Positions 46,730-59,293 of a stretch of DNA of 64,000 nt are shown here, in pieces. Positions within the stretch are counted from its first letter, which is position 1. Each line of letters begins with the position of its first letter. Source of the DNA: Paralvinella palmiformis. Its lineage: Eukaryota > Annelida > Polychaeta > Terebellida > Alvinellidae. The notes below the pieces were generated by a model. The model searched no databases. It saw only the letters and a program-made list of their open reading frames with translations, and had not been told where the DNA came from. Position numbers and translations under genes: made by a program. The DNA is taken from NCBI GenBank assembly GCA_025642065.1, contig JAODUP010000032.1, positions 1,672,501 to 1,736,500 of the forward strand, in the 5' to 3' direction.

Positions 46730-47255
46730 CAGGCATGGAGCGATTACGGGAGAAGGTGATTACATAACGATTATGATTCCTTAAGAATACAATGATTACA
46801 TTAATAGTTACAACTACATTAAAAATTACATTTTAAGTATTCGTGATTACAATCATGAGTACAGTGTATACCACACAAACGTGAATAAGTTTTCACTCAA
46901 CTAAATATACTTGTATAATATACCAACATAACTACTAAATAAAAACACTAGTCATTCATAGAAGTAGATTGCATCGATCTGATGATGTGACAACCAGATA
47001 TTTTAACCAATTAACTAATTCACACACTGCCCAGAAAACACAAGACATTATATGACACAACGGTGAACACCACTAATTAAACCACCAACTGTCTAACTGT
47101 AATCGAGAAACGAATCACTGATTACGATTACCTTTACAATGTAATTGATTACGATTACATTGCATCTGGAAATTGTGATTATGATTACTTGAGATTATGT
47201 TATAGATTACTTTAAATTGCGATTACGGATTACGATTACCCCATGTCTTATATGA
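46730..47255. mobile_element. MITE-like element rich in GATTAC motifs
   Basis: It begins CAGGCATGGAGCGATTACGG and ends, as reverse complement, AGACATGGGGTAATCGTAATC. Many degenerate GATTAC/GTAATC repeats lie inside, concentrated at both ends. No transposase. It resembles a hAT-type non-autonomous element, but the target-site duplication is not clear. Confidence 0.4.
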
Positions 47256-47272
47256 TATCTAGTCAAATCTCC

Positions 47273-47299
47273 CCCTCTCTCTCTCTCTCTCTCTCTCTC

Positions 47300-47346
<47 letters not shown>
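47273..47346. repeat. (CT)n then (AT)n microsatellite
   Basis: A CT run is followed by T4 and an AT run. Confidence 0.95.
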
Positions 47347-47348
<2 letters not shown>

Positions 47349-48174
47349 GGTTGCAAACGATATTAATATATACCCAGTACGTAAAAATTTATTATTAGTA
47401 GTATTATTTAATTACCTACTTAATTACACAAGTTTCAAAAAATCCTTTTCGTGTTTGTTTTTCCTCGTCCTTCCTAGAAATTGTCTAAATATTTCATTTT
47501 AAACTAATTAAATCATTATTACATAATTGTGTAATTATAATACTAATAATTGTGTAATTACATTACTTATTCGTAATGGCAAATGACTATAACCTTGGGC
47601 TTTCATGGACTAATTAATTTTTATATTGATCAAAGGTGTTATAATCAAATTTACCCAAAACATTCTATTTGTAGTTATTAATACCTAACGTCTTCAATAC
47701 ATAGGTATCTGGATCCCTTGTTCTATACAACATTCATCAATAATTTTAAAGCATTTGCAAATAACGCCGATTAAATTATCTGGATAACCAAAAATATAAA
47801 CAATCATTAATTGGTTCCAAAAGCCGTGACGTAATCTGATTAGTGGCGTAAACCGGACGTAATTCAATGTCGTAAAAATGTCTTTCGATATACATTTTTA
47901 TGTTTTATTGTATTTTAAATAGTTTTTTTTAATTTTTTTATTTGTGTAGCAATGACGGACGGATATAATTTTTGGCTCTGCATATCTGCTACCATGATAA
48001 ACACTCTCAATTCAGTAGCTAATATCATTGATTAGTAAGGGTGTTTTACATACGTTTGTCATATCAATGAATAGATCATGGGCTGTATTTTAATAATGTG
48101 TACAAATTAATTTTGCTTTGCAATCTCCGTTGCCACAATTGCCAAATGAAAAAATCTAAATAGGCCGAAAGGTA
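47347..48174. other. Intergenic AT-rich DNA
   Basis: No gene. GTGGCGTAAACCGG at about 47,850 resembles GTGGCGTGAAGGCG at about 50,240 in direct orientation; the meaning is unclear. Confidence 0.4.
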
Positions 48175-48590
48175 TCCGGACATTTAGCCAACAGACATTT
48201 AGCCAACGGACACTTAGCCAACGGACATTTAACCATTATTAGCAGGGGGACATTTAGCCAACGTTCTGTTTATGGATGTTGCAAATATAGGCTTATTTTT
48301 AGATAAGATGTTAGCAACATAATAATTATTGCTGCTTTTTATACAATTTGTATATTTATGTTAATGTATACTGTTTTCTCCGTTATTATACATAATTATA
48401 AATAATGATATGCAACATGGAATATGTGCATGGGTTTATGAGATAAAAGGGTCACCCAGTGCAAATAAATTTGGCTTAGTTTACAGTGCTTCTGTTTAGT
48501 GTACCTTCAAGTTGACCTGACTATCCCCAATGACACTTAACATTGGCTAAATGTCCGTTGGCTAAGTGGCCGTTGTCTAAATGTCCCGGA
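48175..48590. mobile_element. MITE-like element with stepped inverted ends
   Basis: The left end repeats GGACATTTAGCCAAC about four times with variations (48,178-48,260). The right end, reverse complemented, reads TCCGGGACATTTAGACAAC then GGCCACTTAGCCAACGG. So the inverted ends are themselves short tandem repeats with a 15-bp step. It is 416 bp with no coding. It is built on the same plan as the element at 1,345-2,200 but with a different step. Confidence 0.6.
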
Positions 48591-48619
48591 TTCGATTTTT
48601 CTGCAAAAACCATAAGATA

Positions 48620-48780
48620 AAAACAAGGGATGCGCACAAATGCGCTTGGCGATAATTCCTTCATTTCGCGATATATGTATTTAAAGGTGATTAAAGTATT
48701 AACTTATAACTTTCTCGAGCTTTCTCTAATGGTCAATATCGAAATTGTCGTCCATCGCATTTGTGCGCATCCCTTGTTTT
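48620..48780. mobile_element. 161-bp MITE with perfect 25-bp terminal inverted repeats
   Basis: It starts AAAACAAGGGATGCGCAC, then AAATGCG, and ends with the exact reverse complement. Each terminal repeat contains its own small inverted repeat (CGCA-CAAA-TGCG). No coding. It lies 30 bp after the previous element. Confidence 0.85.
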
Positions 48781-49642
48781 GATCTAATGATTTTTGAGGA
48801 AAATCGGTGTTCTCAAAATCTTATATTATCGGTCACTCACATATTCCAGTTTATAGCAGTGTAATCATGTACACATGTAAATATGCTGATTATACATATA
48901 ATAAATCATTATTTAGTATGTTGTTTATATATATCACTTCACAGTATCACTTTATAAAGTTTATCATACATTAATTAATAGTGGTTTGTGTTTAGAAAAT
49001 ATTGGAAAAATTTATACAAAACAAAAATGTCATTACCTGTATCTCAATATTATTTCAATAATAATGTCTATTTCAATAATTACAATCTGATTTTAAATTT
49101 TGGAATACAATTTATAGTTATCAAAGACTAAATCTCATGACCAAGAGATAATTGTATAAATCTAATAGTAATTTGTATTCCAGTTTTGTTTAATTGAACT
49201 GTAGCAATGATTGTTTGATGACATCTTTGTTGTTTAAGTTTTATGTTGGTTCAAACATTATTGTTACCTGTTTTGCATTTCTACATTATTTGATATATGT
49301 TTCCATAATTTTATGTACTTTGGATCATTTCATTTGACAGTCTACATTGTTATTTATTTGCTGGGACTTTACAAAGTTTGGTGTGTGTTTATCGTGTTGG
49401 AGGTTATTATGCTTCATTTGTGTTTATCTGTGTTTGCATTCATTTGTCTTGTTAGTTTATATCCAGATACACAACTTGTTATTAAATAGTATTACCACAA
49501 CTTGCCTTAAATAATTGTTGCATATTGTTGTATTTATGATTGGTGGTGTTATGATCTACATTGATCATATGGGATGCTGATCTTCAATCTTCAGGTTTAT
49601 ATAATGCTTTGGCGAATCTCTTTATCATAGTAATTAAAGCAT
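48781..49642. other. Intergenic AT-rich DNA
   Basis: Nothing recognised; many short T-rich stretches, no ORF. Confidence 0.5.
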
Positions 49643-49657
49643 AAATAATGTCTTAAA

Positions 49658-49841
49658 GATGATGATTGGTGTTTTACGGCCACTTTTGTGCACAAGGTAG
49701 GCTAAACGGGCCGAGCGACCTCCAAAGGTAATGAGACGAAGTGAAAGACGAAACAACCTTCAGATATGCCCACGCCGGGATTCGAACACAGGTGTAGTGA
49801 TCTGTGATCCAACACGCTACCGCTAGACCACAGAGGCGCCC
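49658..49841 (-). mobile_element. SINE family A with perfect 15-bp target-site duplication
   Basis: AAATAATGTCTTAAA flanks it at 49,643-49,657 and 49,842-49,856. The minus strand reads a tRNA-like head, the family body and a tail ending in ATC repeats. Confidence 0.93.
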
Positions 49842-49856
49842 AAATAATGTCTTAAA

Positions 49857-50585
49857 ATAACTTGATATATTATTATATATCTGTATAGCATTGGCAAAAA
49901 GTAATGTTATTTGGTATAGAATTGACTTTCACATGAATAAATGAAATCTGTGATTGAAATCGGCGGATCGTTTTATGATAAGGAGAGACTTATAAATGAC
50001 ATAACTCCCCCCATTTATAAGATAGAAGCATACTTCTTCACCAATGTGTTACTTAGTGAAAGACCTTTCTGGTGATATATAGATTGTATGCAATAAAAAT
50101 GAAAATCATCCGTCACTGCTAATCTGTTGTTGTTAATTTATTTATTTCACATCCTTTTATAATGACGTAGGTGATGTAGATGAGTAACGTAACATCGGAT
50201 ATAATGACGTTCGCTGAACTGTAATTTACTCTAGATAAGTGGCGTGAAGGCGAATTTGACGAAAGCCGAAATGACGTAAAGCGGAGTATTACTGTACCTA
50301 CTACTGTTTTCTTTTAGATCAATGGTACCTACACTATAGATTCAGGCTATGTTTACGTTTGCTTTGTTTAGCATCGTAGCTAGGCACACTTAATTGAGAC
50401 ATTAAATTTCGCCACTTGGACAATTCATCACTCATAAAATAAACAGTTCAGACTTCATTTCATAGACAAATGGACGCTGGTGAACTATATTGAGAAACTG
50501 GGTATGGGCGATTCACCACTCATTCAATATATCCTTTGTAATATGCATATAAACCAATTATAATTGTTTTTTTAACTACGTCAAC
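49857..50585. other. Intergenic
   Basis: TGACGT recurs several times at 50,160-50,275; otherwise unremarkable. Confidence 0.4.
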
Positions 50586-52900
50586 TTATAAAATCATACA
50601 TAGACTGTTATTTTTATTGTTTATCTTACAAACGTACCTATCCGAGTTCAAACCCCTGTCTTTAAAATTAAATATTTCTGATTTGTTTGTATTGCTTTCC
50701 CATTGGCTTTGTTCGCAACATTTTAAAACGTATCCCTGCCATATATGGTTCCTTACAATACTATATATATGGTTAATGGTCAAATAGCTAAAGGGCCCTG
50801 TATCCGGGAAATTCAATTTGTCTCTATTGATGTTTGGTGGATACAATCGCAACACCCAATCACCGACACTGAAGAATCATATCTTGTCCCGCGCGTTAGC
50901 GTGACGCTTCTGTCTTTAGGCTGCCTTAGCCAGGTGCGCCCTAGAACGTTTAATATTTTCTTCCATAACGTGCCTCACCCATTCTAAATATTCTACTGGA
51001 CATGGGGGGAGTCATCGTCTGGCCGTGAGTACATCAAATAAACCGGGAGCGTCATCTCGTGACCCAGCAACATCCTATTTGGACTGGAGCCAGTGTTCTT
51101 CTGGATGGTTATCTATAAGAACACATAACACATGATAGGTGGTCATCCCAGTTTAACTTTTAGATGTCGCATGATCTCCTTGTGTAAGGGGTTAGGAGTT
51201 ACTAGTCTGAGGAGTTCCTCCGGTTCACCATTTCAAGGAACATCGTCTATACAAGACCCCCATTATGTACTTCCCATTCTGACCACAATGACTAGCACGA
51301 ACGGACCAGTGGGCCTTCTGCAATATTTGCAATTGCTACATGGTCTCATAGTCAGTGCGTCCGCATGCCATGGAGCCAGCCTGCCCTATGCCCCATCGTC
51401 AAATTATACTCTTCACAGACCTCCAGCCAGTGTGCCAACTCTGAAACTCAACAACCATGTGAGTGTACCTGATCAATCCGTACTTGAGTTGTCACACCAT
51501 AGACATAATGATAGAAATGGTTTGTGGCTTCCACTCCTCGGGAGTTATTGCCGCGTCACGCAATACCGACGCTCTTCTTTGGAAAGCCACAGACTGTAAT
51601 ACGCATTAACGTATTCTGCGCCGTCTTGTTCCTGAAATAACACTGCCCCGAGGCCATCCTCACTGGCGTCCATATCAATAATGTAAGGTTTCCCTGGTAT
51701 CGGAAAGCTAAGTATAGGTGTCGTCGTAAGAGCATGCCTCAAGGTTTCAAATGCCTTTGACATTCTGGCGTTTAATCAAAGGGCAACTAATGTATGCAAT
51801 GGTTTTGCGATATGAGCAAACCCCCTCATAAAATGTATGTAATAGGAACAGAGACTCGAATAGCTACGTATTTCTTTCACAGTTTTTTCTACAGTTTCTT
51901 TTTTCGGGGAGTAGCCGCTCCGAAACGATGTGTCCCAGAAATTCTACCTGCTGCTGAAACAATTGGCGTTTACCCGGGGATATTTTCAACCCGACCTTTG
52001 CAATACATTCCAGAACGGCATCTAGGCGCACAAACAGGACGTTAGAATCTGGAGCAAAAATAATTATATCGTCGAGATACACCAGGCAGGTTTCCCATTG
52101 CAACCCAAATAGGACCCGCTCCATACACCTTTCAAACGTGGTCCCTGCCGATGTTAACCCGAAAGGAAGGACATTCTACTGATACAAAACACCCCCGCTG
52201 GTACAAAGAAACAGTCTTTTCAGCATCGACCGGGTCCATTTCAACTTGCCAGTATCAACTTGCTAGGTATAACGTCTAAAACCATTTGTATCCAATGAGG
52301 GCATCGAGCGTTTCGTCAATACCCGGGAGTGGGTAGCTGTCTCGCTATTGACCTTCCTATAGTCGACACAAAATCTTTGTGATAAATCCCATATCTAACA
52401 TACGCTGGACCTTCATGGCACAGTCTTCCCTCTTGATAAAGGCCGCCTCCGTAGTCTAGCAGTAGCGTGTTGGACCACATATCACTACCAGCCGGGTTCG
52501 AATCTTGGAGTGGGCATAGCTGAAGGTTGTTTCATCTTTAACTTCGCCTCATTACCTTTAGAAGTGGCTCGGCCCATTTAGCCTACCATGTGCACAAAAG
52601 TGGCCGTAAAACACAAATCATTATCCCTCTTGATAAAGGGTTTTGACGGATTGGCTTAGCATCCCCGGTTGGAATTTCATACTGTACTAAATGGGTTCGA
52701 CCATTACCTTCTTTGGAAACCGCAAATGTTCGTTGGTGTGCCCGTCAATGTGCCTCTCATCCCAGGATACACGTCAGTTAGGTGATGTTGAATGTGTTTG
52801 TCAAAATTCCTGTTTACAATGGCGGCCACTCTGTCAGTGGCAATGTGTTCACCTCCTTCCCCCTATTCACACGTTCTGGCAATAGTTCTTCGATATAAAA
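50586..52900 (-). pseudogene. Ty3/Gypsy pol, decayed, interrupted by a SINE
   Basis: In minus-strand order: a pre-RT linker (about 52,760-52,640: YEIPTGDAKPIRQNP), a SINE at 52,443-52,623, the RT start (about 52,430-52,340: MKVQRMLDMGFIT, DYRKVNSETA), the RT catalytic part (52,124-51,864: CLVYLDDIIIFAPD, VEFLGHIVSE), RNase H (51,763-51,545: FPIPGKPYIIDMDASEDGLG), an integrase zinc-binding region (about 51,400-51,150) and an integrase C-terminal module (about 51,000-50,586: VGDWVLRLYPPN). Stops and frameshifts occur between blocks. It is a different lineage copy from the one at 29.7 kb, better preserved, with RT YLDD intact. Gag and LTRs were not identified; 52,900-54,000 may hold upstream remains. 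Confidence 0.85.
52443..52623 (+). mobile_element. SINE family A inserted in Gypsy pol
   Basis: TCCCTCTTGATAAAGG flanks it at 52,427-52,442 and 52,624-52,639, a perfect 16-bp target-site duplication. Removing the SINE and one repeat rejoins the Gypsy RT region in sequence, so the SINE is younger than the Gypsy element. Confidence 0.95.
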
Positions 52901-55480
52901 TGATCGTACGGAGAGGGGCCTATTGTTCACCGATCGAACCAATAAATATTTCCATTTGTGGGCTAAACGGGTATTGTTATTTGGTGCCTATTTCGACTGG
53001 TTCACGGCTGTGCGCCTGACTAGATCTAAGAATTGTTCTTCATCAACCATGATCAGCCGCTTATCCCTAACCTAACCCAAAGGGACTTGTTAGGTACCGC
53101 CCATGCAGCAACTTTCAAGAAACCAGACTGTTCAGGGGATATAGGAGGCGAGCATTATCTGGAATTCAAGGGATTACCCCTCAGAGTTGGGGGAAGGGTT
53201 TCACTCCGTGTGACAGATAAATGCTCTATGCTCCACCTTTGAGCCAGTATTTGTTCACAATTTTGTTGAGAAGCTTGATTCTGTACCACTTTTCCACTGT
53301 GGGAGGATGGAATTCAACTTTCTGTATTATGAGGAATGCTACTTTTTTAAGGCTTAGTGAAACAGAGACATACGGCGAAACAATTTATCTACGGAGCGCA
53401 TCGCCTCAGACAGCCGACTGATAAACTTATCTTCCACCGGATACGCTTATTGCCTAGTTTCCTGTTCGTTCCCGAATCTGCCTGACTTCCATGGAATACA
53501 TGTACTCTGCTCGGTGATTTAACCCTGGTCCCCTGATGAGGGATACTTGGCAACAACTCATAGACTTCTAACCAAGGATACTAGTAGTTTAGGGTACTTG
53601 TTAGACTTTCAATATCCTCTCCTACCGTCTGATATTCCCAGCGTTGACCCTCCATAGCTGGGACACCAATAAGGCGGTCCTGAAAATCAAACTTATCAGG
53701 GTCCACACTGGCGGGTTAACACCTAGAATCGAGATATTGTGCAGCTTTCGCATATGTTCCCCTTGCCCATAGTCATCTTATTTTAGTGCGGTGTGTAACC
53801 TGCACCGCTCGGCAGCTCCGTACCACCCATAACTAGCTATGGTAGGATCGTGTTATTAATACTGTCAAAATTAAGATTTCTTGACTTGAACAATATATAA
53901 TTAGGGACGTTAACCAAAGTTAAAATAGTTTCAGAGCGAGAGAGTCATACTCCAATCCACAGATGCGGATGCAACTACAACTCCATGCACCTAATAATCT
54001 CCGCTGATTAAACAAGGCTGCACAAATTCACTAACGTGGATCCCTATGAGGATAACTGACCGTGTTATCACAAGCGAGCTAGCCAACCGCTGCCATCATT
54101 TGTAATGCGTGTTGATTGTTAAGTGCGGAAGTGGTAGCGTGTGAACATTCACCGACACGTGTCACTGTATGTCACTGTCAAACCAAATAAATTAACTACC
54201 AAGATCAAGTTGTGAATCTGGGCAGCTATGTTTAATAAACTAATAACTAATGCCTATACAAACATGTACAATATACAGGAGACGGAAGCACACCACTGAC
54301 ACCATATACATATTAAGAAATGTCAGAAATAGAGTAACTTACGCATATGTACAACGAGTGCATCCGGCTGACATGATCAGCAAATATATGGAGCTTGAGA
54401 CCGGAGGCTAACTCAGTTTCAGTAAGTTAGCTTCAAAATAAGGAATTTAGTGTGGGACGAGCTTAACGTCTCTTGTATTTCCAATAAAATACAGAAACGT
54501 GTGTTCATGGATGAATATCAAACTAATAATAATCAGTTCATAAAAGCGAGTGTTACCTACTCTGGAAGTAGGTGAGTCACTTGTTGAGTAATTCTGAAAC
54601 TGTATAACTGAGACGAGCTCTAGAGACAAGATTTTAGCTGGTCAACGCTGCGGCTCCGAAATAACCTTCACTCCTATACTCAGGCCAAAAGCGCGTGCAA
54701 ATACAGCTGTTCCCAAAGTGTACACACTTCTCAGACTGCAAGGGAGGCCAGATTGACCAGATAGTAAACCAAAATAACCCAAATTTAATATAAATTTTGA
54801 AAGACTTAAAAATGTAATATAATATTCTGAAACAGTCCGTTGTGAGGAATAACCCTACACAATATCCGGAAAACCAAGGACGAGCATGATTAGCCAAGAG
54901 CTGGATCCTGATACTAGATAGGACACTGAGAGTAATTCTTTCAGAGATTAAATCGAGAAAATAGCCCCACTGATAGAATACGGGAAGAAATCCGTATATA
55001 GAGACCTTTCTTATATTGGCCCCAAAACGATCTGATCAGCTCAAAGCCTACACATGCGCATCCTAGTGGAAGCTTAAATATAAAAACAACACTTAATAAT
55101 CAAGACACGAGTATGTATTTGTTAGCACATCTCTTGTTCATTTACCAATACTGATGTAAGTATACACTAATGTTAACTATCTCTATTTCATAATTACTTC
55201 TGTAGCAGGTCGGATTCTTAAAATGTTTCAGCCAGCCAATCCCATTTTATTTTCTGTCAGACCGATAGATTCAATTTGTTTACAAAAGGTTTTGTAATTT
55301 CATTAATAAAATTTGACCAGAATAAATCAAAATATATGTTTAATTCCATTCATAAAAGGGGAAACATCAGAATTCAAGGCTAGCGACGACTTGCTAAATA
55401 GTTTTTAAAACGTCATGCAATATCCCGAATGCTTGTCTCCGCAGAAATTCGCCACATGATTGAGATTAATTGAAACCTCT
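52901..55480. other. Probable Gypsy flank and intergenic DNA
   Basis: It is more GC-rich than its surroundings up to about 54.9 kb, compatible with gag/LTR remains of the minus-strand Gypsy element. No motif (nucleocapsid zinc knuckle, LTR pair) was found. No gene is supported. Confidence 0.35.
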
Positions 55481-55499
55481 TTTAGGAGAAGGTGGATAT

Positions 55500-56200
55500 G
55501 TTCCAGAATAAGTGTATATCTGTGACGAAACAGGCTTCTGTTACAAGATGATTTCAGACGGTACACTTCCAGCAAAGATTATGCCCATCTATGCCAGGGA
55601 TTTAAACAGTGCAAGAACCACATAACTTTTTTGTTCTGGGACACGCAAGCTCTTTAATGATTGACACTCAATTGTATAAACAGAACCTAGAAACCAAAGC
55701 TCTTCTTTTGCTTTTTAAACGTCCGGCTCATCCACCAAATGCCAAATTAAAAGTTGTGAGGGGGAAATGCGACTTTCATACATTCCTAAGAGAACACCAC
55801 CTGCAAGATCCAGCCCCTAGATCAGGGAATCATCTCTGTGTTCAAGCAGAGCTACAGAAGTGGATAAATTCGCAGAATTATCGATGACTCAACGACAGTG
55901 AAATCTTATTTGCAAAGCTTGAATCTGAAGGGAGTTTGTCATATCTGTGGAAAAGCCTGGGGCTCAATCAGCGCAGAATGCATTGAAAATGCCGGAAAAT
56001 GTCTAGGACCAACCTTTCCATCAAACCAATTCACTGCAAGGAAGAAGTTCGCGAGGCAGAAAGGATGTTTGAATGTTTATGCACCAAAGAAGAGCTCCTG
56101 CAGAATGTCCAACTTACGAGCACTTAACAGATGCTGAGATTGTCCTTGATGTAGCCAGCACACCAGAGGCACGTGCATCAGTTACTCAGCCACAAAATGA
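55500..56200 (+). pseudogene. Jerky/Tigger-type (pogo superfamily) transposase remnant
   Basis: VYICDETGFCYKMISDGTLP at about 55,515 gives the first catalytic Asp with the family context CDETG. After frameshifts come GFKQCKNHITFLF (about 55,600), ETKALLLLFKRPAHPP (about 55,690; the second Asp of the usual DN-PAHP motif appears replaced) and a C-terminal stretch DLNDSEILFAKLE to about 56,150. Frames change at least twice; non-functional. Confidence 0.75.
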
Positions 56201-57196
56201 GGAATAGCCTCCAATTCCACCAACTAAGTTGTCTGAAGCTACAGATCACATCGAAGCTAGCCTACGTTGGTTAGAGTCCTAAGAACCTGGTCACATAAAA
56301 ATTCTTCAACTGAGAAAAATTCTTGATTTAGCTCGCAGTAAATGGCATGCTGCTTTTAGGCAAGGCAAAGTTGGTCTAAACAGTAAATTGTGAAATATTT
56401 TTAATAATTAAGAGAGCATTGTGTTAGGAAGATGCTTTTATTGATAGATACATGCATAAAATGACACCAGTAACTGTCAAAACACGAAAAACTATAACAG
56501 GATGGATGTTACATTAAGACTGGGTTAGTTCTCAAGTTGATTTTCTTGAACTCCGTTATATCGCGACCTCGATTCGCGTTACAAGGTCATACTGTATTTG
56601 ATTCGTGTCACTTCAATTTAAGTTATAGGTTCTTCTCCTCTAACTCCTATATTGGATATGAAATTATATTATGTTTCTAACAATAGCGATAAATATTTGT
56701 CCGTTACGACTAGGCACTGTATATGAGAGTGTGGTTTGTCAGATGATTCTCTAGTTTGTGCATAATACCAGTCGCCAATCTCTGTGGAAGGGTTGCAGCG
56801 CATGATTAAAATATTATCTTGTCTCAAGTTATGTTGCAACAAGGTATATTTAGCAGCAGAATCGCCTTCTGACAGAGCACATGCCAGTTTTATATTTTAA
56901 CATATTTTGTTTTAGTTTGTTAAATGGTCTTAAGTTGCATGTAGTACATTCATAACACGTTAAATTGTTACTACATTTAACAGTAGCTCAACGTGGGTCT
57001 ATGACCTGGTTTTTATTCTCATTCTAACTGTGAATTCATATATAATTTATATGCACATGTTTCCATTAAAATAAATACAGCAAGTACATATATCTGAAAT
57101 CAATTTAGAGTCGAGTCACAAACTGTTTTAGAATTAGAGTAACCAATTCACGTGGGTTAGTGGTGGATTTCGTACACCGACCCAGATCCTAGGCTC
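56201..57196. other. Intergenic AT-rich DNA
   Basis: No gene or repeat recognised. Confidence 0.5.
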
Positions 57197-57206
57197 ATAC
57201 TAGTTG

Positions 57207-57266
57207 CTCGGCCCATTTAGCCAACCATTTGCACAAAAGTGGCCGTAAAACTTCAATCATCATCAA
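57207..57266 (+). mobile_element. SINE family A, severely 5'-truncated, with target-site duplication
   Basis: Only the last ~60 bp remain (CTCGGCCCATTTAGCC, AAAAGTGGCCGTAAAAC, ATC repeats), flanked by ACTAGTTGC on both sides. The intact flanks show it was truncated at insertion, not by later deletion. Confidence 0.8.
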
Positions 57267-57275
57267 ACTAGTTGC

Positions 57276-59293
57276 CCGAGTTTGTCAAAAAGTAGATGAT
57301 TAGGTACTGTACATAATCCATAAACATAGATCCCCATGGTGTTATTGTCATCACTTTATAACTTAGACTGTCATTGTGATCCATTCACTGATCTCTGAGG
57401 AATATTATTATTATTATTAACAATGGCTGACCATGTTAGTTTCCACACATTTTGAGATTTAAAAGGAATCAGTAACATATAACAATGTTAGTCCAAATTC
57501 TAATGGAAGTAAAATCCAAATAAATCTCTACAACCCAAGTCAGACAACAAACCAGAAATATATCCCTTACTACTAGACTACAGTATTTTTTAAATACTAT
57601 TATTGTTCATGACAACATTTATTGCGCAATAATAAGTCAATCTGACATAAAACAAAATCCCCACAGAGACCAAAACACATCATTACTATCATAAACAGTC
57701 AACCGTTAATACCAAACATGGTACTTGAAACAACATTGATTTATAAATATTATTCAAACACACAAAATTACAGCCACTGAATTATATAGAAGGAAGGTCA
57801 ACCTCATGCTCAAGTTCTTCTCTTAATAATGAGTGACCACTTGTTTTACATTGTATTAATACAGCAGTGACACTGAACAGGCAAGATTTAATCTATTTAA
57901 TAGTGATTTATACATGCACTTCCAGCTTTCTGCATGGTTTGAACCCTACAAATAAGTAAATAACAAGATATGTGTACAAATTTTGATATCCAGTGTTATG
58001 ATTAAAAGTTAACAATAACACACCTTCCAACATGACATCAGCTCGGTATTACAATTAGTACATCACAAATCAGTGTTACGGATCAATACAAAATGCTTAG
58101 ATAAAAACAAATCATGATCATTCCCAGCTGACAGTCAACAAAAGAATAACTCATGAGCCTTGCTTCATGTAATGCTTAAATTGTCAATACAATTATCACA
58201 ATGTAAATGTGTGTAAACTATCTTTATAAGTGACAAAGGAAATATCCACCTGATTAGAAAATTCGGGAAAGTAACAGTGTTATTTTTTTTTGTATCGGCT
58301 ACAAAATAATACACTGAAATATGAGTATTTATAAATAGATATTGATACCTATGTGCCAATTACAGATAATAATTAGGAATCAATGGCCACAAAACTTTAA
58401 TGAAATATCAGAACATCATTCCCAGTCTATCAGATTATATTTATTAAAAGATCAACAAAACAATGACTAGATCCAATAAACTATCACACATATATAGCTC
58501 CACAGTTGCATTTATAACAGCTGAACAACAATGTAGTTAAATTAAAGATGATTTCACTGAAGTAAGTAGCATCTTGCTTAATATTCTAACATATCGCATT
58601 GAATTAAAATTACTGAATTCTTAAAAATGCTTCTAAATTCATGGTCTTATCATAGCAGTGACCAAGAAATATTCTAAACATTGATCTGCTTACATGAATT
58701 TATTGCAGATACTTCATACAGCTGACATAAACAATTAAGCATTATCAACTGCTTTTGCACCATACAGTGAAAATAATGTTACTGCTCCATGAATACATCT
58801 TAAGAGACAGAATCCCACCTAAAAGGGTTAACATTTCTGACACAACAGTATCAATATGCAACCATCTTCTAGTAGCTTTGGTAATACTTAATGAGAGCCA
58901 ATAGTACACCAGCACCAAAGTTTAATTAGTACACTTAAAGCAGTGACTAGCATAAGTGTGCTTGAGTCAAGGAGGACATATCCCGGTTAGTTCTATGACA
59001 TTACTGACCCTTCTTCTTTCCAACTGACCTAAATATGAAGATTGAAGGAGATGATGAAATCTGGCTAGTCAGAAATAATAGGCAGCAACACCATGAAAAG
59101 ATGTAATTAACTATGTTATAGATGACTACTTCCAGTGAGAAATATGAAACAAATCATAACAGGGGAAAGATTATATTAATGTAAAGCATAATAATTTTGA
59201 TATAAATTGTTTTCACGGATGTCATACACAGTTATCACAATAGGGTTTAAAAAGTAAAAATGGTGTATGAAAGAAGTTATTCGTGGCAAATAA
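57276..59293 (-). other. Probable 3' UTR and flank of SCOC
   Basis: AT-rich, no ORF of note. The mature SCOC message probably extends into this region from 59,293 downward; the polyadenylation site is not determined. Confidence 0.4.

Noticed and set aside
51132..51599. 155-codon plus-strand ORF
   Set aside because: Antisense shadow of the minus-strand Gypsy integrase/RNase H region.
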